In this document: positions 57,028 through 64,000 of the stretch, piece after piece
How positions within the stretch are numbered: position 1 is the first letter of the stretch
Layout: the number at the start of each line of letters is the position of its first letter
NCBI GenBank assembly: GCA_014843695.1
Contig: CM026404.1
Location: 87,306,953 to 87,370,952 of the forward strand
Length of the DNA stretch: 64,000 nucleotides
Direction: 5' to 3'
Source: Archivesica marissinica
Lineage: Eukaryota; Mollusca; Bivalvia; Venerida; Vesicomyidae
The notes under the pieces: model-generated
Seen by the model: only the letters and a program-made list of their open reading frames with translations
Told to the model about the DNA's origin: nothing
Database searches by the model: none
Program-made: the position numbers and the translations under genes

Positions 57028-57098
57028 CAAATCTCGAGGCATTATTTCTGATGGAATCCATTGTCATGAGGGAGAGAGAAGAGGCAATGTGGATTTAC
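57028..57098 (-). mobile_element. SINE family A fragment
   Basis: Reverse fragment: atctcgaggcattatttctg, atggaatccattgtcatgag and ggagagagaagaggcaatgt. Confidence 0.65.
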
Positions 57099-57219
57099 GA
57101 GTCTTGCTTAGTGACATCATCATCGTGGTTCTAGTGAGGCTCCAACTGAAAGCCTCGTGGCTGCGAGGCGTGTACTACGTAATATTGGTGGGAAGTGTGC
57201 ATTAGTTATTTGTTGACAG

Positions 57220-57405
57220 TAATGTGGGTGGGAGGGAGGGGTATAATAGTCATTTGTTGACAGTAATGTGGGTGGGAGTCATTTGTTGACAGTCATGTGG
57301 GTGGGAGGGAGTGGTATAATAGTCATTTGTTGACAGTAATGTGGGTGGGAGTCATTTGTTGACAGTAACATGGGTGGGAGGGGTACAGTCATTTGTTGAC
57401 AGTGC
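57220..57405. repeat. G-rich short tandem repeat
   Basis: Variable-length units of gtcatttgttgacagtaatg then tgggtgggag, with larger units carrying ggagggg-tataata. Confidence 0.85.
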
Positions 57406-57419
57406 ACAGCGTTAGCTTC

Positions 57420-57655
57420 TCATCTTATGTAATGCATTGTTACATGCATCTTGTGTAATGCATTGTTACATGCATCTTGTGTAATGCATTGTTACATGCA
57501 TCTTGTGTAATGCATTGTTACATGCATCTTGTGTAATGCATTGTTACATGCATCTTGTGTAATGCATTGTTACATGCATCTTGTAGTACACTGCATTGTT
57601 ACATGCATCTTGTGTAATGCATTGTTACATGCATCTTGTAGTACACTGCATTGTT
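57420..57655. repeat. 24-bp minisatellite, about 9 copies
   Basis: Unit tgtaatgcattgttacatgc then atct; the unit is itself partly palindromic (gcattgttacatgc). Confidence 0.92.
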
Positions 57656-57864
57656 TAACATTGGCAACACATCTTCATAGTCTCAAAGTAACTAGGGAGT
57701 ATCATTTGGAATTAGTTCTGGTAGTAAATACATGCACATTTCATGCGATTTGTAATGAAGCTAGATCTATTCAAGATCAATGTAACATTCTATTGACTTG
57801 TAATGAAGCTGTTGTGTTAATTACCTAATAAATTGTGTACATGTATTGTAAGATATCTAGGGGT

Positions 57865-58525
57865 TGTGTTTACATACTGGTATTATGTTTGAGTGCTGGT
57901 ATAATGTTTGAGTACTTACTGGTATTATATTTAAGTACTGGTATAATGCTTAAGCACTTGTATAATATTTATAACTGGTAGAATGTTTATGTGCTGGTAT
58001 ACTGTTTGAGTATTTACTGGTATAATGTTTGAGTACATACTTGTATACTGTTAGAGTACATACTTGTATAATGTTTGTGTGCTGGTATAATGTTTATGTG
58101 TTGGTATAATGTTTAAGTACTGGTATAATGTTTCAGTACTGGCATGCTATCTCAGTAAGGGCATCATGTTTATGTTGTGGTATAATGTTTGAGTACTTAC
58201 TGGTACATGTATACTGTGAGTATTATGTTTGAATACTGGTATAATGTTTGAGGACTGGTATACTATTTGAGTACTTGTGTGTGGATACTGGTATAATGCT
58301 TGAGTACTGGTATACTATTTGAGTACTTGTGTGTGGATACTGGTATAATGCTTGAGTACTGGTATACTATTTGAGTACTTGTGTGTGGATACTGGTATAA
58401 TGCTTGAGTACTTGTGTGTGGATACTGGTATAATGCTTGAGTACTTGTGTGTGGATACTGGTATAATGCTTGAGTACTGGTATAATGCTTGAGTACTTGT
58501 GTGTGGATACTGGTATAATGTTACC
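57865..58525. repeat. Degenerate ggtataatgtttgagtact repeat with a homogeneous right end
   Basis: The left part is irregular. From 58255 a 54-bp and a 35-bp unit alternate, built from actggtataatgcttgagta and cttgtgtgtggata. Confidence 0.88.
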
Positions 58526-58556
58526 CGTTGGATTAGGGACTCCAGCAACTGTATGG

Positions 58557-58861
58557 CAGGGCTTATCCTAGGTCCTAATATTTGGGAGAAGTGAGAAAGT
58601 GCGTGATTACGTCCTTAAATGGTATTATTTAATAGATTTCAACAAAATAGGATTTAAATACACATTGTGACCATTAAATACAACATTTGAATATAATGTG
58701 CTTTACAATTGCCAATGTAGCTTACTGGACAGTATTTTGTATTCATGAACATTTTATATAAAATAAAATTATTTTAAGGGAGACGTGGAGCACCCAGATG
58801 ACGAAGTCAGGGTTCCCTAGGGCAACTATGTCACCTATGCCACCCTCTAGAATGAGCCCTG
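58557..58861. mobile_element. 305-bp hAT-like MITE
   Basis: Starts cagggcttatcctaggtcct and ends ctctagaatgagccctg, imperfect CAGGGCTYAT inverted ends. A degraded relative is at 43262. Confidence 0.7.
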
Positions 58862-59039
58862 TATTGTATATTGTTGAAAACAAGTGACTGCTTAGCTTAG
58901 TAGTTGTCCATTTCTTATACACTAACTGTATCGATAACGGATAGAGTGGACAGTATCTAGCATACACTATATTGGATATGCTACTATGTATGGATTGTGT
59001 GGCGCACGTTTAGTTATGCGGAATGTTTCTGTATTACAG

Positions 59040-59210
59040 GACAGCTATGAACAGCATGTCGGAGCCATGAGGCTATCATTGGAGGAGTTCACAGGCAGCG
59101 AGGGCAGCGGAAGTCGTACAAGCTCCATCAGCTCCACCCCAGCCAAATGGAGCGTCTCTGACGACGCGAGCGATGCTGCTGCCATGCTGGATGAGTGGTC
59201 CCACCTATAA
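59040..59210 (+). CDS. CDC42BPA/B-like (MRCK): Alternative terminal exon of MRCK (long C-terminus)
   Basis: A 57-codon terminal exon (with stop) encodes DSYEQHVGAMRLSLEEF, TGSEGSGSRTSSISSTP, AKWSVSDDASDAAAMLDE and WSHL. The acceptor is tttctgtattacag (59039) and it opens in phase 0, exactly what the donor at 43737 needs. It is Ser/acidic-rich with an amphipathic WS..LDEW end; I recognise no domain. It is taken as a second, mutually exclusive last exon of the same gene because strand, phase and composition fit and no other gene is visible. It could instead be the last exon of an unseen overlapping gene. No canonical AATAAA occurs between the stop and the array at 59565. Confidence 0.7.
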   Translation, partial: DSYEQHVGAMRLSLEEFTGSEGSGSRTSSISSTPAKWSVSDDASDAAAMLDEWSHL

Positions 59211-59564
59211 CTGACCCGAGTTTTGTTACATGTGATCAACTTTCGCTCACTTCTCCACTTATAAAAGCTAGCACGATCTGTTTCGTGTGACTTTATACAC
59301 AAAATGTAGTAAAACTGTTGTGCAAACAAGATCGATCTATGCTGTTGTATTTTATCAGCAGTTGTTTATTGTATTTAGCATAGCTAAACAAGGAAATAGA
59401 CAGATATTTTATGCAGAATGTTTTAGAAGATACATGTAATAATATGTAGCCTAATGTTTCATTATGAAGTTAAATATTTTGTGGTGAATATCAGAAGGTA
59501 GTTGAATGACCTTGGCATGTAATGTAACCAGAGATGCATCCTGTAGTACACTACATAGCATGGA
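59211..59564 (+). other. Probable 3' UTR of the long terminal exon
   Basis: AT-rich unique sequence after the stop at 59210. No AATAAA is seen; tataaa at about 59262 is a weak variant signal. Confidence 0.5.
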
Positions 59565-60125
59565 GCAAACATAGATTGTGACCCTCTCAGGGAGCAAACA
59601 TTCACTGTGACCCTCTCAGGGAGCAAACATGCACTGTGACCCTCTCAGGGAGCAAACATACAATGTGACCCTCTCAGGGAGCTAGCATACAATGTCACCC
59701 TCTCAGGGAGCAAACATGTACTGTGACCCTCTCAGGGAGCAAACATACACTGTGACCCTCTCAGGGAGCAAACATGCAATGTCACCCTCTCAGGGAGCAA
59801 ACATGCAATGTCACCCTCTCAGGGAGCAAACATACAATGTGACCCTCTCAGGGAGCAAGCATACACTGTGACCCTCTCAGGGAGCAAGCATACAATGTGA
59901 CCCTCTCAGGGAGCAAGCATACACTGTGACCCTCTCGGGGAGCAAGCATACACTGTGACCCTCTCAGGGAGCAAGCATACACTGTGACCCTCTCGGGGAG
60001 CAAGCATACACTGTGACCCTCTCAGGGAGCAAGCATACACTGTGACCCTCTCGGGGAGCAAGCATACACTGTGACCCTCTCAGGGAGCAAGCATACACTG
60101 TGACCCTCTCAGGGAGCACAAACAT
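59565..60125. repeat. 29-bp minisatellite, about 19 copies
   Basis: Unit gaccctctcagggagcaaac then atacactgt. Variants (aaac/aagc, tca/tcg) are grouped, with the right half using aagc units. Confidence 0.94.
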
Positions 60126-60419
60126 ACAATGTGTAGTTATGTTCCTACATTCAAGCTTAAAACTTTCATTATTTCCATAGCAACTAACCTTTATTAATTT
60201 GTTTACAGTAAACGTTAAGTAATCAGATTTGCTACTAGTGTGTGTTTCACGAGTGTTCCAGACAAACAGGATCTCTTAACCCTTTTCCCATGTATATATA
60301 GGATCTTAACACAGTGGTTATTTCATACTATATTTTATGAAATCAGTTCTGGAATTTTTGTTACAGTCGCCCCAAATGCATTTACATGGCACATCCTGTA
60401 GAAAGAATTAGAGATAATA
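60126..60419. other. Spacer between arrays
   Basis: Unique sequence; nothing recognised. Confidence 0.4.
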
Positions 60420-63400
60420 GGGTCATTGATATCAAGCAATGGTGTATATGCATTGTGCATGAATGCACGGAGAGTGGTAGGAAACTTGTGCCAGGTTCTG
60501 TCATAGGAACTGTTGGATTATCAAGCAATGGTGTATATGCATTGTGCATGAATGCAAGGAGAGTGGTAGGAAACTGGTGCAAGGTTCTGTCATAGGAACT
60601 GTTGGATTATCAAGCAATGGTGTATATGCATTGTGCATGAATGCAAGGAGAGTGGTAGGAAACTGGTGCAAGGTTCTGTCATAGGAACTGTTGGATTATC
60701 AAGCAATGGTGTATATGCATTGTGCATGAATGCAAGGAGAGTGGTAGGAAACTGGTGCAAGGTTCTGTCATAGGAACTGTTGGATTATCAAGCAATGGTG
60801 TATATGCATTGTGCATGAATGCAAGGAGAGTGGTAGGAAACTTGTGCCAGGTTCTGTCATAGGAACTGTTGGATTATCAAGCAATGGTGTATATGCATTG
60901 TGCATGAATGCAAGGAGAGTGGTAGGAAACTGGTGCAAGGTTCTGTCATAGGAACTGTTGGATTATCAAGCAATGGTGTATATGCATTGTGCATGAATGC
61001 AAGGAGAGTGGTAGGAAACTGGTGCAAGGTTCTGTCATAGGAACTGTTGGATTATCAAGCAATGGTGTATATGCATTGTGCATGAATGCAAGGAGAGTGG
61101 TAGGAAACTGGTGCAAGGTTCTGTCATAGGAACTGTTGGATTATCAAGCAATGGTGTATATGCATTGTGCATGAATGCAAGGAGAGTGGTAGGAAACTGG
61201 TGCAAGGTTCTGTCATAGGAACTGTTGGATTATCAAGCAATGGTGTATATGCATTGTGCATGAATGCAAGGAGAGTGGTAGGAAACTGGTGCAAGGTTCT
61301 GTCATAGGAACTGTTGGATTATCAAGCAATGGTGTATATGCATTGTGCGTGAATGCAAGGAGAGTGGTAGGAAACTGGTGCAAGGTTCTGTCATAGGAAC
61401 TGTTGGATTATCAAGCAATGGTGTATATGCATTGTGCATGAATGCAAGGAGAGTGGTAGGAAACTTGTGCCAGGTTCTGTCATAGGAACTGCTGGATTAT
61501 CTAGCAATTGTGTATATGCATTGTGCATGAATGCAAGGAGAGTGGTAGGAAACTGGTGCAAGGTTCTGTCATAGGAACTGTTGGATTATCAAGCAATGGT
61601 GTATATGCATTGTGCATGAATGCACGGAGAGTGGTAGGAAACTTGTGCCAGGTTCTGTCATAGGAACTGTTGGATTATCTAGCAATTGTGTATATGCACA
61701 CTGCATGAATGCAAGGAGAGTGGTAGAAACACTGGTGCCAGGTTCTGTCATAGGAACTGTTGGATTATCAAGCAATGGTGTATATGCACTGTGCATGAAT
61801 GCAAGGAGAGTGGTAGGAAACTGGTGCCAGGTTCTGTCATAGGAACTGTTGGATTATCAAGCAATGGTGTATATGCACACTGCATGAATGCAAGGAGAGT
61901 GGTAGGAAACTGGTGCCAGGTTCTGTCATAGGAACTGTTGGATTATCAAGCAATGGTGTATATGCATTGTGCATGAATGCAAGGAGAGTGGTAGGAAACT
62001 GGTGCCAGGTTCTGTCATAGGAACTGTTGGATTATCAAGCAATGGTGTATATGCACTGTGCATGAATGCAAGGAGAGTGGTAGGAAACTGGTGCCAGGTT
62101 CTGTCATAGGAACTGTTGGATTATCAAGCAATGGTGTATATGCACTGTGCATGAATGCAAGGAGAGTGGTAGGAAACTGGTGCCAGGTTCTGTCATAGGA
62201 ACTGTTGGATTATCAAGCAATGGTGTATATGCACTGTGCATGAATGCAAGGAGAGTGGTAGGAAACTGGTGCAAGGTTCTGTCGTAGGAACTGTTGGATT
62301 ATCAAGCAATGGTGTATATGCACACTGCATGAATGCAAGGAGAGTGGTAGGAAACTGGTGCCAGGTTCTGTCATAGGAACTGTTGGATTATCAAGCAATG
62401 GTGTATATGCATTGTGCATGAATGCAAGGAGAGTGGTAGGAAACTGGTGCCAGGTTCTGTCATAGGAACTGTTGGATTATCAAGCAATGGTGTATATGCA
62501 CTGTGCATGAATGCAAGGAGAGTGGTAGGAAACTGGTGCCAGGTTCTGTCATAGGAACTGTTGGATTATCAAGCAATGGTGTATATGCACTGTGCATGAA
62601 TGCAAGGAGAGTGGTAGGAAACTGGTGCCAGGTTCTGTCATAGGAACTGTTGGATTATCAAGCAATGGTGTATATGCACTGTGCATGAATGCAAGGAGAG
62701 TGGTAGGAAACTGGTGCAAGGTTCTGTCGTAGGAACTGTTGGATTATCAAGCAATGGTGTATATGCACACTGCATGAATGCAAGGAGAGTGGTAGGAAAC
62801 TGGTGCCAGGTTCTGTCATAGGAACTGTTGGATTATCAAGCAATGGTGTATATGCACTGTGCATGAATGCAAGGAGAGTGGTAGGAAACTGGTGCCAGGT
62901 TCTGTCATAGGAACTGTTGGATTATCAAGCAATGGTGTATATGCACTGTGCATGAATGCAAGGAGAGTGGTAGGAAACTGGTGCCAGGTTCTGTCATAGG
63001 AACTGTTGGATTATCAAGCAATGGTGTATATGCACTGTGCATGAATGCAAGGAGAGTGGTAGGAAACTGGTGCAAGGTTCTGCCGTAGGAACTGTTGGAT
63101 TATCAAGCAATGGTGTATATGCACACTGCATGAATGCAAGGAGAGTGGTAGGAAACTGGTGCAAGGTTCTGTCATAGGAACTGTTGGATTATCAAGCAAT
63201 GGTGTATATGCACACTGCATGAATGCAAGGAGAGTGGTAGGAAACTGGTGCAAGGTTCTGTCGTAGGAACTGTTGGATTATCAAGCAATGGTGTATATGC
63301 ACTGTGCATGAATGCAAGGAGAGTGGTAGGAAACTGGTGCAAGGTTCTGTCGTAGGAACTGTTGGATTATCAAGCAATGGTGTATATGCACACTGCATGA

Positions 63401-64000
63401 ATGCAAGGAGAGTGGTAGGAAACTGGTGCAAGGTTCTGTCATAGGAACTGTTGGATTATCAAGCAATGGTGTATATGCACACTGCATGAATGCAAGGAGA
63501 GTGGTAGGAAACTGGTGCAAGGTTCTGTCGTAGGAACTGTTGGATTATCAAGCAATGGTGTATATGCACACTGCATGAATGCAAGGAGAGTGGTAGGAAA
63601 CTGGTGCAAGGTTCTGTCGTAGGAACTGTTGGATTATCAAGCAATGGTGTATATGCACACTGCATGAATGCAAGGAGAGTGGTAGGAAACTGGTGCAAGG
63701 TTCTGTCGTAGGAACTGTTGGATTATCAAGCAATGGTGTATATGCACTGTGCATGAATGCAAGGAGAGTGGTAGGAAACTGGTGCAAGGTTCTGTCATAG
63801 GAACTGTTGGATTATCAAGCAATGGTGTATATGCACTGTGCATGAATGCAAGGAGAGTGGTAGGAAACTGGTGCCAGGTTCTGTCATAGGAACTGTTGGA
63901 TTATCAAGCAATGGTGTATATGCATTGTGCATGAATGCAAGGAGAGTGGTAGGAAACTGGTGCAAGGTTCTGTCATAGGAACTGTTGGATTATCAAGCAA
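60420..64000. repeat. 89-bp satellite-like array, about 40 copies, off window edge
   Basis: Unit ggaactgttggattatcaag, caatggtgtatatgcattgt, gcatgaatgcaaggagagtg, gtaggaaactggtgccaggt, tctgtcata. Period 89 bp. Variant sites (attgtgc/actgtgc/acactgc; ccagg/caagg; cata/cgta) form blocks. At about 62213 and 62658 the same variant order recurs every 445 bp, i.e. five units. The array continues past the right edge. Confidence 0.96.

Overview
The window looks like intronic and exonic DNA from an animal nuclear genome, probably a mollusc and most likely a bivalve. The genome type is read from small exons with GT-AG introns, several tRNA-derived SINE families, many TIR/MITE elements and extreme minisatellite load. 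The species is not determinable by eye. By my hand sum, tandem arrays cover about 26 kb of the 63 kb of called bases (about 40 percent). There is no bacterial-style gene organisation, no rRNA, no free-standing tRNA gene and no CRISPR array.

One host gene runs left to right through nearly the whole window: the 3' half of an MRCK-type kinase gene (CDC42BP family; Drosophila gek, C. elegans mrck-1). The kinase, coiled-coil, C1 and PH exons must lie upstream, outside the window. The exons seen are 5088-5150, 7908-7997, 13676-14110, 22956-23036 and 25241-25426 (CNH domain), 27486-27591 (CNH end/linker), 29367-29450 and 35971-36079 (two CRIB exons), 42746-42869 and 43633-43736 (tail), and two alternative last exons, 50954-51013 and 59040-59210. 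All intron phases agree. Joined through the first last exon they give 480 codons including stop; joined through the second they give 517.

The most interesting biology is in this gene's architecture. Two different exons each encode a complete CRIB (Cdc42/Rac-binding) motif, and the upstream one is a phase-symmetric 84-nt cassette, so the locus can make one-CRIB or two-CRIB proteins. The exon ending at 42869 has had its 3' end and splice donor captured in a 63-bp (21-codon) minisatellite, giving a ladder of in-frame donors. CNH exon 22956-23036 is duplicated with its donor in a 158-bp tandem copy that lacks a good acceptor. There are two phase-compatible C-terminal exons.

Mobile DNA fills the introns. 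A near-complete 2.9-kb MULE (19945-22876) encodes FLYWCH plus MULE transposase on the minus strand, has one frameshift, long TIRs built of tandem subrepeats, and a 9-bp target duplication. Two hAT-like elements sit side by side in a poly-G tract (37340-40072). There are also TTAA-flanked piggyBac-like MITEs, TA-flanked MITEs with TACAGTCAAACCTG ends, and at least four tRNA-derived SINE families. A 1000-N assembly gap (47269-48268) is flanked by two near-identical copies of the same sequence, so that part of the assembly is suspect. The window ends inside an 89-bp satellite-like array (60420-64000).
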